Of a stretch of DNA of 64,000 bases, positions 1 through 12,045 are shown piece by piece. A model generated the notes under the pieces. That model ran no database searches. It was given only the letters and a program-made list of their open reading frames with translations, and had not been told where the DNA came from. The stretch lies in contig CACRSC010000039.1 in NCBI GenBank assembly GCA_902651635.1, positions 224,072-288,071 on the forward strand. Reading direction: 5' to 3'. The translations under genes and the position numbers were made by a program. The stretch comes from Mastigamoeba balamuthi. Taxonomy: Eukaryota; Evosea; Mastigamoebida; Mastigamoebidae. Numbering within the stretch: position 1 is the first letter of the stretch; every line of letters starts with the position of its first letter.

Positions 1-413
1 CATGTGGATGGCCGTTGTGGACTGTTTTTGGGTGGGGGGTCTGCCTGTTCTCTGTTGCTCTATTTGTGCCTTCAACTGAACAAGCTTGGGGGTTTGTTCG
101 GTTGGCTCTCCGATTCGCTTGGTATCTCCTCCCGCTTTTCTCGCGTGCAGATGACTCGCGTTGCACGGCAGCCTACTCCGGCGCTCTTCCTGGCTTTTTC
201 CTCGTCAAGATCCAGATGCCACGTCATCTCAAAAGCCGCAACGTGCGTTGCCACTGTGTTTTTTTATTGTTACCTTCGTTTTTTGCCCTTGTTGCCGGAA
301 AACGAAGCGCGTAGGAAAAGCGATTGTTGAAGTACAAACAGGCAACGCCGTTCGGGGTTCTCGTGCGCTTCGCTCTGGCTGCGGGCCGCGCGGGTGGAAA
401 CCCCTTGCCCCCG
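1..413. other. Intergenic, nothing recognised
   Basis: This stretch lies downstream of the minus-strand phosphodiesterase gene. Several short overlapping reading frames exist, but none has recognisable domains or agrees with a splice model. It may hold the 3' untranslated region of that gene. Confidence 0.4.
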
Positions 414-3400
414 CTACCTGAGGCTCATCTTGCTGACGCCCAGCCTGCTCTGGTCCCTGAGCCGCATCGCCGAAGTCGACGCCTTGCTGCAGCTGCGGGC
501 GGCGGTGCAGATGGAGGCGTTGGTGAGGTTGGTCTGGCGGGCCCACTGGGTCCTGTTGAGGCGGAGCGAGTCGATGAGGGGGCTGGCCTGGGGCACGGCG
601 CGGACGAGGACGTCGAGGAGCGGGCGGACGAGGAGGTCGAGGAAGGTGACCTGGACCTTGGGGACGTTGGCGGTGGCGCGGTCCATGAAGGGGCTGACGG
701 GGAGGCCGAGGGCGCGCTCCTGGTCGCCCTGGGCGAAGAACTCTGCGCAGATCTTGGCGGCCCAGGCCTCGCAGTGCTTCCAGGGGCGGAAGGCGTTGCT
801 GAGGTCGGCCACCTTGATCATCAGGCGCAGCAGCAGCAGCCTGTCCGTGGCGCTGCGCCAGTTGAGCTGCCCGCCGCCGGCCAGGGCGGTGTTGGCCTCG
901 CCGAGGATGGCCACGTGCTGGGCCATGTCCGTGGCCATCACCAGCTGCACCACCAGCCTGTGGAACTGGTCGAACACGTCGCGCGGCACCTGCGCCATCC
1001 AGTTGTACGCGTCGCTCCCGCCCTCGGCCGCCAGCGCCAGCGCCCCAGCGCCCCGCGTCGTCGCCGTCGCGCAGGCCATCTTGGCCGTGGCCGTGAGGTC
1101 CTTGTGGCCCCGCAGCATCAGGTTGAACGCCTCGGCGACGTGCATGCTCTCGAGCACAGAGACGCCGTTGTACTGCAGGGCCAGGGCGTTGCGCGAGGCC
1201 CAGAGGAAGTTGGCCGTCACGCCCGGGTGCGCAAAGTCGTGGATGGCGCACGCGGTGACCACCGCCAGCAGCTCCACGTCGCTGAACTGGCCCTCGTTGC
1301 CCGTGGCCCCCAGCAGCCAGTTCATGGCCTGCGTGACGTCTGCCGCGTGGACGGCGTTGTGGTAGGGGTTGTCCCGGTACCCCGTCTCGATCGCCACCAG
1401 CCACCGCGACAGCGCCTCCCGCGGTATCGTGAACCTCTCCACCAGCCCCCGCGCCTCCATGATGGCCAGGGCGATCTCGGAGAGCGGCCCCACGCCCGGG
1501 CGGAGCTCGACGTAGCTGGGGTGGAAGTCCCAGTCGCCCAGCAGCCGCGACACCCCTGACACCAGCTGCCGCCGCGACACCTGCGTCAGGGCAAGGGCCC
1601 CCATGATCTCGCGGTCGTTGGTCGTGGCCTGGCCCGGCAGGCTGGTCGACCCGATCTCGACGACGGTGACGATGGGCTTGCTGGCCGCCTCTTCCGTCTG
1701 CTCGGCCTCCTCGTCGACGGCCTTGGGCGAGTCGAGAGCGACGGCGCCGCCCATGACGGTGTCGAGGATGTATGCGGCGACCTCCTCGTCCTCGGGCAGC
1801 CCCTGCGTCAGCTTCACCTCGTACAGCTTGTTCCTCCTGATCAGCCGGATGATCTTCTCCAGCTGCTCCTTCTCCTCCACCTTTATGCCCGTCAGCCTCC
1901 CCGTCAGTTGTGGACATCGACCGGTGTCTGGAACCTCTTTCGAGGATGGCAGGGGAGGAACATGAAGAGCGCACAGAGAGGTGCTGGTTGGCCATGATGG
2001 TCGTCAGGTCGTTCACCGCCGTCTCTGCGGGCGTCTGCAGCAGCTTGGCCACAGAGCCCTCGTCGTCCAGCCCCGCCACCTTCCGCTCCAGCTCCGCCGC
2101 CCGCAGCAGCAGCCCCGCCCGCTCCATCTCCAGGCGCACCACACGGGCCCTGTTGGCCCTGTGGTTGACCACCAGCAGCGCCGCCGTGAGGCCCAGCACC
2201 AGCACAGCCACCGGGATGCACACGCTCACGGCGATCACCGTCGACCTCCGCGCCCGCATGCCGTCGCACTCGATGTGCACAGCGAAGCGCTTGGTCGCGG
2301 CCGAGAGCAGCGCGCCGTCGCTGAGGCGCAGCGCGAAGGCGTCGGTGACGTCGGGGTGCGTCCAGGAGCAGCGGGGCCTGTACGACACCGATGTCGCCGT
2401 GGCCCCCGCCCTCAGCTTGGCGCCCGTGGTGTCGTCCACGAGGTCGCCGCTGTGGGGCACCGTGTCGACGCTGACCAGCACTCTGTCCCCGTCTGGGGTC
2501 CGACCCGTTGATGGCCACCTCGACGCTCCCTCCCTCACTGACGAGGCCGTCGATGAGTCCTACCTTTCCGGGGTTGTCCAGGATGGGCGGGTTCTCAACG
2601 GGGGCGATGTCGATGGCCACGACGGCCTGCTCCGGTGAGCTGAAGAAGGGGACGCGCTCTAGGAGCGCGAGCTGAGAGGCGCCTGTGCTGTCGATGGTGA
2701 ACGCGAACGTGTCGACGCCGTTGTCGAACGCCCGGGGCTCGTACACGACCCGCCGCCCGCTCGCCACGGGTGCAGCCGGCGTCGAGCGGATGCCCACGAG
2801 CTTCACGGCGTCGATCTCGACGGCGTCGTTGAGGATGCCCCAGACGCCGAGGAGGACGGCGCGTGTGTGGAAGGGGAAGAAGCCCTGCAGCAGCGGCGGC
2901 GAGAACACGCGGGCCTCCTCGGGCGAGGCGTCGGTGCGCTTGGGCCGCTGGAAGGCGTCGACCCACTGGCCCGTCTCCTCGAGCAGGAGCGACACGCGCC
3001 AGACAGAGTCGGTGCTGTAGGTCTCGTAGACCACGACGTCGGTGGCGAAGACGGGGTGCTGGTACTCGAGCAGCAGCCACTCGTCCACCAGCCCGTTGGT
3101 GACCGGCGTCCACGTCAGGGGCGAGTCGCCGTACGACGGGTACCAGTCGGGGGGTCCCAGGACGCGCTCGGCGGGGTAGTTGGGCCAGAACGAGCTGCAG
3201 TTGGCGGCCACGGCCCACTGGTGCAGGATCTCGGCCCTCTCGGTCGACTCGATGGCCGCGCCCTTGCCGCCAGGGGCAGAGGCGTCGTAGTCGAAGAGCG
3301 AGCCCCGGGGCATGCCCGTGACGATGATGGCTGTCTGGCCCAGGGGGTCGCCCACCACCGCCATGTCCACCACCACGGCCCCGCCGTCCTCGGTCATGTT

Positions 3401-4924
3401 GGCCCGCACCGACACCACCGTGGGCGGGTCGATGGGCAGCCCCACCGTCAGCGTGAAGACCGCAGCCGACGAGTTGGAGCGGCCGTCCGAGGCGACGACG
3501 GCGAAGGAGGCGTTGGCGAAGACGTCGACGCCGGCGGGGTCCCAGAGGACGAGGCTGTTGACGTTGCGGACGAGGGCGGGGACGGCGGCCACTGGGTCGC
3601 CGGGGGTGAGGTCGTCGTCGAGGACCTGGTAGAGGCGCCCCAGGGCGGGGAGGGCGACGAGGAAGACGGAGAGGGCGTCCGAGTCGTTGTCCTGCTGCGT
3701 GAACCTGTCGGGCGACTTGTCCGTGAGGCCCCACCAGTCGGCGAACGCCGTGAAGAGCAGCGCCGTCCGCCCCTGGGGCACCGCCACCGCCTCGTCGTGC
3801 GGCACGGGCACGCTGTTGCGCTGCACCCGCACCGCCGCCGCCGTCGTCGCGAACGTCTCGTTGGCGCCCAGCGCGAGGTCGCCGCGGGCCGTGTAGAGCA
3901 CCGCGTCGACGGCGTCGCCCACGCGCACCGGCGCCCCGCTGCCCTCGTGCACCAGCTCGCCCCACCGCGGCAGCGCCAGCGCCACCACCGGCCCCGCGTC
4001 CCACCGCTCCCTCAGCGCCACCCGCTCCGGCACCCCCGGCTGCGCCACAACCCACGTCGTCCCCGTGTCCACGTCGGGGCACGTCGACGGCACCGTCACG
4101 TCCCCGCCCCACCCGCCCGACAGCCCCGCGTCCCCCGTCGCCCGCGCGCCGTCGTCGGCCACGCGGCCCTCCTGGTCAAAGTCCCAGTGCAGCGCCCGGG
4201 CCTCGCGCCGCGTGGGCCGCCCGCTGTGGAGCGCGGCGACTTCGGAGGGGCCGAGGGCGGCGTCGAACAGCGAGACCTCGTCGACCAGGAGGTACACGCC
4301 CAGCCCCCACTGCCTGTCCGGCAGCACCAGCGAGTTGCCGGGGGGGAACACCAGCCCCGTCCCCAGGTCCGTCGCGTTGCCCACCTCGACCCCGTTCTGC
4401 GTTTGGACGCAACGACAGTTGGGCGCTGCACTCTCGTCGCTGTGGACAAACAGCTTCGCACGTGGTAGAACACCGTCAGGCCGTCAGACGACCTCCACGT
4501 CACGACTGCGTGTTGCCACACGTGCGAGTCGGCGAACCCCTCGGCGACGCCCACGAGAGAGGAGTCCATGAGGTACGCGCCCCACATGCGGAACCCCGTG
4601 TCGAAGGTGAAGTACCGCGTCCTGCGCAGCTGCGGTCTAAGTGCGGCGGCGGCACCGCAGAGGCGCAGCGCACCCAGAGGACACGTTCATGTAGGTGACC
4701 ATCAGGTCGTTGAGGTCGTGCGTGGCCGAGACGCGGATCCAGAGCGAGAGCGTGAGCTCCGTCAGGGCGGCGTCGCCGGCGAGCGGAGAGCCCGTCAGCG
4801 TGTTGTGCGGCGACTCGAACTGCCCCGCTCGTCCCGACCGCACCGCAGCGGCAGGAGCGGTCAGCACGACGCATACCGCAGCGAGCGCGAGGGTCAAGAC
4901 GCTGGCGCCAGCGATGCGAGCCAT
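414..4924 (-). CDS. Receptor-type 3',5'-cyclic nucleotide phosphodiesterase
   Basis: A type I membrane protein of about 1,440 residues. It starts with a signal peptide (MARIAGASVLTLALAAV), then LamG/pentraxin-like sequence, cadherin-like stretches and a discoidin-like module (EWLLLEYQHPVFATDVVVYE). One transmembrane helix follows near 2200-2260 (VCIPVAVLVLGLTAALLVV), then a basic coiled stretch. The C-terminal catalytic domain (about 1880-414) has the class I PDE metal-binding signatures HNAVHAADV, HDFAHPG and KVADLSN. It should hydrolyse cAMP or cGMP at the membrane under extracellular control. Short phase-consistent introns lie at 4684-4630, near 4450-4400 and near 1960-1890. The frame changes once at a C4 run (2495-2498), where the expected motif GSDPDGDRV is split, so a one-base sequencing error is likely. 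The domain assignment is firm; the ligand and nucleotide preference are unknown. Confidence 0.88.
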
Positions 4925-5427
4925 GGCGGGAGCAGGTGCAGAGTGTGAGTCCCGCAGGCGAAGGTGAAGATAAGGCGGGTTCGCTGCTGGGCACTAAAAA
5001 TAGTGGATGGCAATCGGCAGCCGCACAGCCCCTTTTGCGGCGATGTACGATAGCGCTCAATGTACACAGGAGTTTTCCGTGCATCTGCACATCTGTTCTC
5101 TCCGTATCCTGCCCATCACGCTTTTTCTAGTCCGCGGAAGCCCTCGTAGAAGCAACACAAAAGCCACCCAATAACCACCCAAATTTCGAAGGCACCACAC
5201 CCCAAGGACACATGGCCAGAAGACCACAGCGTGCTGGAAAAAAGCACTTCTAGCTCTACTTGAGGTCCGGGCTGTTTCTGATGCAACACCAGACTGCTTG
5301 GCTTCGAGGTGTTTTGACAAGAGATAGATCCATCGGACTCCATACGCGGAACAGGGAGGGCTTGCTACGAAGCTCAAAGAGGATGGATACAGATTGTGTT
5401 ACGATAGGCAGAGAAGTCAATAAGTTA

Positions 5428-5498
5428 GGACGAGGGCGGAATTGAACCGCCTACCAACAGATCTGCAGTCTAATGCTCTACCGGTGAGCTACTCGTCC
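5428..5498 (-). tRNA. tRNA-Cys (GCA)
   Basis: A 71-nt cloverleaf: acceptor GGACGAG/CTCGTCC, D arm GCTC-GAGC, anticodon loop CTGCAGA with anticodon GCA, T arm GGCGG-TTCAATT-CCGCC. The core GACTGCAGATC is shared with other eukaryotic tRNA-Cys genes. There is no intron. The top pair of the anticodon stem is a U-U mismatch. It is identical to the plus-strand copy at 5824. Confidence 0.95.
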
Positions 5499-5823
5499 TT
5501 CATAAAATTCGGAGGTCTCTCTGCTTGAATGCATTCATCGCATTCCCGCCAATCTAAATCGTTCCAAAGCTAAGAGCAACATTGTGAATGTTTAGTATCT
5601 ATTCACCTTGTCGTTTAGCTTTTTTCACTTTGCAACATTCATTGCTGTACTAGTAAGCTGCATTTGGACCACTCCAAGTACACTTGATTGACTGTGAGAA
5701 GACACTTGTACATGCATCTCTAGGCAAACAGCTCTCACAGATGTTTAACTTTAAAAAGAAGTTGTATCATTTCAACAATACTGAGGGATCCGGAAACTGT
5801 CCAGAAAAAAGTTAAAATATGAA

Positions 5824-5894
5824 GGACGAGTAGCTCACCGGTAGAGCATTAGACTGCAGATCTGTTGGTAGGCGGTTCAATTCCGCCCTCGTCC
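5824..5894 (+). tRNA. tRNA-Cys (GCA), second copy
   Basis: Identical in sequence to the copy at 5428-5498 but on the opposite strand. About 325 bp lie between the two, and the genes point away from each other. The identity extends a few bases into both flanks (ATGAA before, TAACTTATT after), so the duplicated unit was slightly larger than the gene. Confidence 0.95.
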
Positions 5895-6125
5895 TAACTT
5901 ATTGTCTTTATGATCTATTGGTTGGCTTGATGGCAGGCATTCACATCTGGCTGTATCCATCCACTAGTATACAGTTCTCTTGAAGAACACAGTTGTTCAC
6001 TATGAGCAGGACATGGAGTTGCACACGAAACAACCTGGGCTTATGCGGGGTCGGGCATAGCTGCTGTATACACAGCACAGCCGAGCTCGATGACTGAGTC
6101 TTGCATGATAGCTGGGGTTCCCCTG

Positions 6126-8658
6126 TTAGCACACTCCATCCCGCGGGGTGCGAATGAACGCGTGGGACGAGAGATGCGCAAACTCTTCCTGCGTGGGAGG
6201 GTTCATGCGGAGCAGCGCTTCCAGTGCCGGCACGGTGCACTCAGCCCTGCCTTCCGCTGAGTGCTTTGGCAGAGCGCCGGACACCCGTGTCTGCAGCCTC
6301 ACAATGGTGTCCTTGGCGTTGTCTGCCCAGGCGCGCATGCTCTCCTCGCAACCAGCGTCCACCGCCGCGTTGTCGGCCACCATCCTGCAGTGCATACGTG
6401 CTGCTTAGACGGGGCGCACAGGAGGTGTCGTCTCTGGTGCGAACCGGATTCGCATCTGGACAGATTCCGACAGCCGCGACTCTTCTGCTGCCCACTGCGC
6501 GAGTACGGACTCGGCCAGGCACGCGAACGCCACGCCGAGCGTGAATAGCGCGATGGCCCAGAAGCCCACGAAGAAGAGGCGCGCCCACACGGACGTGGCG
6601 ACTGCGTAGACCTCGGCGACCGCAGGCCAATTGCCGCCCACGACAATTGTCCAGCAGCAGTGCATGGCGTCGGGGAAGTGATTCCACCCTGGGCAGCCGA
6701 GCTGAGCGGTGCGGCGCAGCGCAGTGAGTGGGAAACGGGCTTACCGATGCCCCAGTAGCCGCGCTTTGCGTATTCGGTTCCAGAGAAGGCAGGGTTGCCT
6801 TCGATCACCTTGTCGTGGAAAGCCTCCATTCCAACGATGCTCCACACGATCATCTCCATCAACTGCGCGTGGCAAATGGTTCGTAATTTGCACGGCTTGC
6901 AGCAGCGCAGCGGCACCGGCGCACCAGAACAACAGCGACGCCGGCCAACGACGACGCGCAGTCTGCAATGGACTTGAAAGCACTGGTCAGCGCCGCGCAC
7001 CGCTCCGCGACGACCTCCACGGACATGACGAGCAGCAGCGCCAGCAGACCACGGGCAACCGAGTCGCTGTGCGGTGCTGAGAGTGGTATGGCAGAGGCAC
7101 AGGGCACCTTCCGGTGGCGGAAGAGAAGATCACAGCGGGCCAAGACAGGGCGACCAGCGCGGCCTCAAAAGCGTTGAGCGGGCTCCTCAGAAACACAGCG
7201 GCAGTGCAGCGCGCGACGACCATCTTGCAGAGGCAGTCGAACGTGAACACAGCGAGGACGACCCACTCGACGGCGCAGACGACCCCAGCGGGCATCGAGC
7301 GCTCCCCGTCGGCTGCGATAACCGCAACTGCACCCACTGTGATCACCGACCTCGCGATAGCATAGGCTGTCGACTGCGCAGTCGAGTCAGGCTGCGGGCC
7401 GCATGCTGTCGCGTGCGTACGCTGGCGATCGCGTGGCAGAGCTGCGCTGTCAGCCCTCCGACCAACGGCGTGGCGACGATCTGCTCGCTGAGCTCCATCA
7501 CCTCGACGAGGTCCGCGAAGCTCTCGCACTCGATGTAGCCGGACTGGGGCGTGTCGACTGTCTGCCACAGCCTCGCGGCGGCCTCTGGGGCCAGCGACGG
7601 GTGCAGCACGCGCGCCAGCTCGATGAACCTGAACTTGGAGACCTTTCCGCACCTCCCCAGAAGGCAGAACGCCGTCTTGGTCGCCCGCCTGCGCACCTCC
7701 AGCGCCTCGACGAGCTCGAGCCGTGTTCTGCGCCTCCACGAGCCCACCTGCGCGCTGACGACGGCCGCGAGTAGCAGCAGCGAGCAGACGACAAACACAT
7801 CGAAGAAGAGCTTTCCGGGCCCGCGCTCGCTGTACGCGGGGAGGCCGACGTCGGGGTAGTTCTGGCGCGCTAGCAGCAGCAGCATCTGGTAGGCGGCCTC
7901 GCCCGCGCTGCTCAGCACCGCCGACTCGGGCGACGGCGAGCGGAACAGCACCACACCGGAGACACAGAAGACGCAGAGGGCGAACGCGGCCAGCGCGACG
8001 AGCTGCCACGTGTCAACGAGCGACCCCCAGGCCTTGCGCAGCGCGGGCAGCGCCCCGGGGGTCCTGGTGAGGACGAAGACGCAGCGCAGCGCCCTCGCCC
8101 AGCGCGTGCCGGCGCGCGGCGAGACCATCGCGACGACGCAGTCGGCCAGGCAGACGTAGAGCGCGAGCAGCGTCGCCAGGCGCACGGGCGAGAGCCACGA
8201 GCGCGCGGGGGTCCACAGCGCGGGCACGGCGACGTCGGAGACGAGCACCGCCGCGAGGCACGCGAGCTCGCAGAGGCCGACAGCCAGCGGCGTGCTGGTC
8301 GCCGACGGGCGCTCGAACAGCGGCAGCACCAGCGCGAGGGCCAGCGGGGCTGCGGCGAGCAGCAGCTGGGCGACGCGGCTGTGGTACGCGCGGTAGAGCA
8401 GCAGCGTGCGCCGGCCCGTCAGGACGCGATCGCTCTTTTTGATGATCGCGCGCGTGTGACGACCGGCAGGCCCCAGCAGGGCAGTGCGCGATAGTGTCAG
8501 GGGCTCCGTTTTGAGAAACTGCCGGCAGAGGGACGCAGAGGGGCAGAGGGGCGCGCGGCACGGACGGGGCGGCCGTGGAAGGCGTCCTCGAGGGCGGTGG
8601 CGGCGCGCAGGAGGGTCGTGCGCGAGGAGAAAAGGGGGCTGAGCTCCGATTGGTCCAT
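6126..8658 (-). CDS. Two-pore cation channel (TPC family)
   Basis: The protein contains two six-helix ion-transport domains. Domain I has helices around RVAQLLLAAAPLALALVL and a pore-exit motif ARQNYPDVGLPAYS, matching the NFPDVMMPSYS region of animal TPCs. A linker with an EF-hand-like loop (DTPQSGYIECES) follows. Domain II has S1-S3 (AYAIARSVITVGAV onward), a pore approach WSIVGMEAFHD and a second filter region VVGGNWPAV. TPCs conduct Na+ or Ca2+ across endolysosomal membranes. The start at 8658 (MDQSELSPLF) gives the TPC-like N-terminus ATALEDAFHGRP and then a short intron. At least six introns of about 35-80 nt are needed; internal boundaries are approximate. The gene is divergent from the phosphatase gene starting at 9031. 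Confidence 0.85.
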
Positions 8659-9030
8659 GAGAATTCGGCGCCACCAACACGGGCTCCCTTTGTGCCGGGG
8701 GTTGCGGGGTTGTGGGGACCGCAAGCAGCAGATCTTTCTGGAAACACACGGGAATGCAAATGGACTCCCGGCCCTACATTCACGCCACCTCAGCCTGCCG
8801 GGTGCAGGGGTCCCAGTGACCAGACACGGGTCAGTGCTCGCCTGTGGCCCACCAGATAGCGGATTTGGGAACCAAAGAGACTGCCCAGCACACGAACGAC
8901 ATTTCTGTGACAGTTAATTCCTAGGAGTGAATGACGCAACGCAGGGCTCAGGTCACGTCATCAGTAAGATAATCCTAGATTTCAATGAAAAGATTTTGGT
9001 CATTTGTCTCCTGCTTTTGTTGGCGCGCAG
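8659..9030. promoter_or_regulatory. Divergent intergenic region, channel and phosphatase
   Basis: The 372 bp between two divergent start codons must hold both promoters. No TATA box or shared family A motif is evident. A variant of the recurrent intronic word (TGACGCAACGCAGG) lies near 8930. Confidence 0.45.
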
Positions 9031-10113
9031 ATGGACCTGAGCTATGCCGTTTTCCGGCCGGACAGCGCCACGCACATCACGTGCACCGAGCTGTACAACG
9101 CCTTCGCCTCGCAGGCCGCTTCTGTGCTGGACCTGCGCCGCGAGTGCGCGTTCAGCGCGGGACACATGCCACACTCGGTCAGCGAAATATCCGGCGATAT
9201 TCTGGGATATCTGACATAATATCTCTGCAGGTGAACGTCCCTGTGGAGCAGGCACTCGCGCAGAGGCCCTCGCTGCTCGCGAGCGCTGTCGTCGACCGCA
9301 CGGACTTCGTCGATGTGTGGGTGGTGGCAGTCGTGTGCCCGCCGGAGAACATCGACGGCGCCAAGAGAGTCCGCGCCGCGCTGGCAGCTGCGCTCCGGAG
9401 GCGCAGGCACAGGCGAGTATCTAGATATCCAGATTCCCGATACATATCTGGGAACTGCCTGCGTTGAGTCATCGTCATTTCCCACTGACACTGCGGATGG
9501 CAACGGCAGGGTGTACGCGTGCCTCTTGTCGTTCTCCCTGGAGGACTGGAGGGAGAGGTACCCCATGCTGTGGGTCAAGGGCAGCGAGCAGTGCAGCCTC
9601 CCGGAGGACGACGCGCCCTCGGAGATCCTCGACGGGTTCCTCTACGTGGGTGGCATCGGCTCGCGAGAGTGGGCCGTGCCGCTGGGCGTCACCCACGTTG
9701 TCTGCGCTGCTGCCGAGTACGCCCAGCTCGTCGACGAGGCCTCGCGGTCGTGCAAGTGTCTGACCCTCGCGATCGACGACGAGGACGACTACGACATCGC
9801 CCAGCACTTTGGCACGTTCCTGGAGTTCGCCGGTGCGTTGCACGCCACACGGGCCGCCCCCTTGGGCTCACCGAGCCCCACAGAGTCTGCCAAGAGGGAC
9901 GCCGGAAAGCTGCTTGTGCACTGCATGGCTGGTGCGAGCAGGTCGGTGACTCTGGCGCTGCTGGTTGTTATGCAGCATTTGGGGGTCGGCGTTGACCAGG
10001 CGCTCAAGTACATGCAGTCGCGCAGGCCAGAGGCAGGCCCCAACTGTGGGTTCATTCGTGCGTTGCGCCTCTACGAGGTACAAAAGCAAAACGCACACAC
10101 AGCACAGCAGTGA
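9031..10113 (+). CDS. Rhodanese-like / dual-specificity phosphatase
   Basis: A predicted 308-residue protein in three exons (9031-9177, 9231-9406, 9510-10113). Residues 1-120 resemble a rhodanese-like module (SVLDLRREC, AFSAGHMP). Residues about 145-300 are a dual-specificity phosphatase domain with the catalytic signature HCMAGASRS, an upstream general-acid region (AIDDEDDYDI) and the typical opening ILDGFLYVGG. It should dephosphorylate phosphotyrosine or phosphoserine/threonine proteins. This resembles MAP-kinase phosphatases, which also have an N-terminal rhodanese-like domain. Phase analysis of intron 2 favours a GC-AG intron (donor AG|GCACAGG at 9407), since a GT donor at 9417 would break the frame. 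Catalytic identity is certain; the substrate is unknown. Confidence 0.9.
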
Positions 10114-10319
10114 CAGGAATTCGGTTATGCGTTCTGGCGTGGGCACGTGGTCTTTACACGCACGAGCGAGCTATTATCCTCGTCCTGTAAAGCACTGAGA
10201 TATCTATTGCCTTGCACCCAAATGTAGTTTTCCGATCCATCGATCCACGACTTCATTGCTTTTGAACCAACTATCACCATTAGTACATCGTGTTCAGAGG
10301 GCAAGATCAAGCCAGAGTT

Positions 10320-11958
10320 ATGGCGGCCGAACAACCCACCGCGTGGTTCGTTTTGGGCGACAGGCGCGAGTGCGTCCACCTCTTCGAAGGCAAGGTCGAC
10401 GTTCTCGGCCTGAAGGAGCTGTTTGACGCCCGCAAGGTGTACCTGGCGCCGCACACGCTGCTCAACCACACCCCCGACGGCCTCAGCCGCCTCCGCTTCG
10501 ATGCCGGCGCCGTCGTCTCCATCGCAATTGACCCCCTCGTGGCGTCAAGCCCCCCGCCAGATACAGGTGCGCCGCAGTGCCTTGTCTTGAATTGGCTCCC
10601 CTGATCGCAACCATTCTTCTTGATTCCTGCTTTCTCTTTGCGACCTTTGCGTTATTCGGTCTGCTGTACAACAGACGCCGAGGTGGACTGCTCGAAGGAG
10701 GTCTCTGCGGTGGTGTTCGCCCCGTTTGACCACCTCCCCTCGCCGGAAGAGGCCGAGTCACTGCTCAGCACGCCTCTGGCCGAGAGGGTCTGGATGGCTC
10801 GCCGCCGGGCAGAGCAGTACCCCGAGGTCGCGTCCGCCACAGGCCGTCGGGCCTCGTGCTTCGAGACCGTCCTTGTCGAGCTGATCGACGGCACGCAGTT
10901 CGATTTCAATTGCTCAGAGAACGCCCTCATTGCGTCCTACGACCGGATCGTGCGAGCGCCGTTCAACATCGCCCTGGGCTGCTGCAGATCGCAGTTCGCT
11001 GGCATGAAGTTCGAGAGGAACAACTCTTCAAGGGTGATCGATACACTTCTGATCCCCCTTTGCCTCGCAGCTCCGTTTCCAGCTGACACTGCTCCGTGCC
11101 AGGCGAAGAGAAGCAATACTACCCGTCTGCCCTCGAGGCGGCAATCTCGGAGCTGTCAATCAAGTCCTGCCCGTGGAGCGTGCTGTACATGGGAGAGCTG
11201 CCGTTCGTGGTGTGCTACGCCGCAGCTGGCCACTTGATGCAGTTTGGTGTGCAGACTCCCAGGGCCGTCACCATGTTTCCCCGCGTTTTCGACCTCGAAC
11301 ACCCGCAGGTTCTTCATCCTCGAAATTCTGTCTCAGACTCATTGCTTTCTATGCACAGGATCGGCTGTCAGCCTTTGTGTGCGCTGTCAATTGCTGCAGG
11401 CTGATACACACGTTTGGACAACACGGAAAGGTGGGCACAGCAAACTCCAGAGGGAACTGACCACTTTCAGGTTGGAGCGCCGCTGCACCTCTACGAGCAG
11501 TTCAAAAAAGACACGTGCGAGGTCACAATCGACAACGGCTTTGTGCGGAAGGATGTGCACCTGCCCTGGTCAGCAATACGGCTTCTCAGCACCAGTGCTA
11601 GTTACTGACTGTATGTTCTTTATCCCGCAGTGAGCACTGCGCCCTGGGGTTCGCAGGGCTGCAGAAGATGTACTCGGAACTCAAGGGGGCGCCGAACGTC
11701 GTCCAGCTGAGGGATTCCGCGCAGCACTCGAAGCGCCGAAGGCTCTCCAGCGGCCACACAGCCGCTTTCACGCTGCAGCTGGAGCCATTGGGAGTCAGCA
11801 GGATGCCTAAGTCAGAGGAGGATACAATCACTGCTCTCAGGGACGTCGTCCGGGCGTTGTCGTTCATGCACGCAAAGGGGTATGCGCACCGGGACGTCAG
11901 ATGGGACAACATTTCCAGGCAATTGATTGAGGGCCACATTCCAGACATACTCCAATAG
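10320..11958 (+). CDS. Protein with kinase-like C-terminus, Crinkler-like flavour
   Basis: The ATG at 10320 opens MAAEQPTAWFVLGD. The N-terminal 300 residues, spread over several exons (10320-10566, from 10675 and from about 11097), match no family I recognise. The C-terminus (about 11640-11958) resembles protein-kinase sequence: RALSFMHAKGYAHRDVRWDN contains an HRD-like catalytic loop with a downstream Asn. The frame ends soon after, so the rest of a kinase C-lobe is not visible here. HRDVRWDN-type loops are typical of kinase-like domains in Crinkler-type proteins. The neighbouring convergent gene encodes a P-loop NTPase, which also fits that theme. Function is inferred weakly and exon boundaries after 10920 are uncertain. 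Confidence 0.5.
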
Positions 11959-12045
11959 TGAAACAGTGACACACTCAACTGTGATGCACCCAACGTTGTG
12001 GACTTGTTGAATAAGGTTGATAAGCAAAAGAGAGTGAAGACGACC
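11959..12045. other. Convergent 3' ends
   Basis: Only 87 bp separate the stop codons of two convergent genes, so their 3' untranslated regions probably overlap. Confidence 0.5.

Larger units (their letters stand above)
4925..6125. other. Intergenic region carrying two tRNA-Cys genes
   Basis: AT-richer than its surroundings. It separates the phosphodiesterase start from the channel gene end and contains two inverted tRNA-Cys genes. I see no protein-coding signal. Confidence 0.6.

Noticed and set aside
324-1559. Long plus-strand frame of 411 codons
   Set aside because: It is antisense to the phosphodiesterase domain; GC-rich coding DNA leaves long open frames on the other strand, and the product is low-complexity.
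2867-4468. 533-codon plus-strand frame
   Set aside because: Shadow of the receptor ectodomain on the opposite strand, rich in Arg/His/Gly without domains.
8665-8917. Upstream alternative start of the channel gene
   Set aside because: The frame upstream of MDQSELSPLF has no ATG in TPC-like sequence; 8658 gives the family-typical N-terminus.
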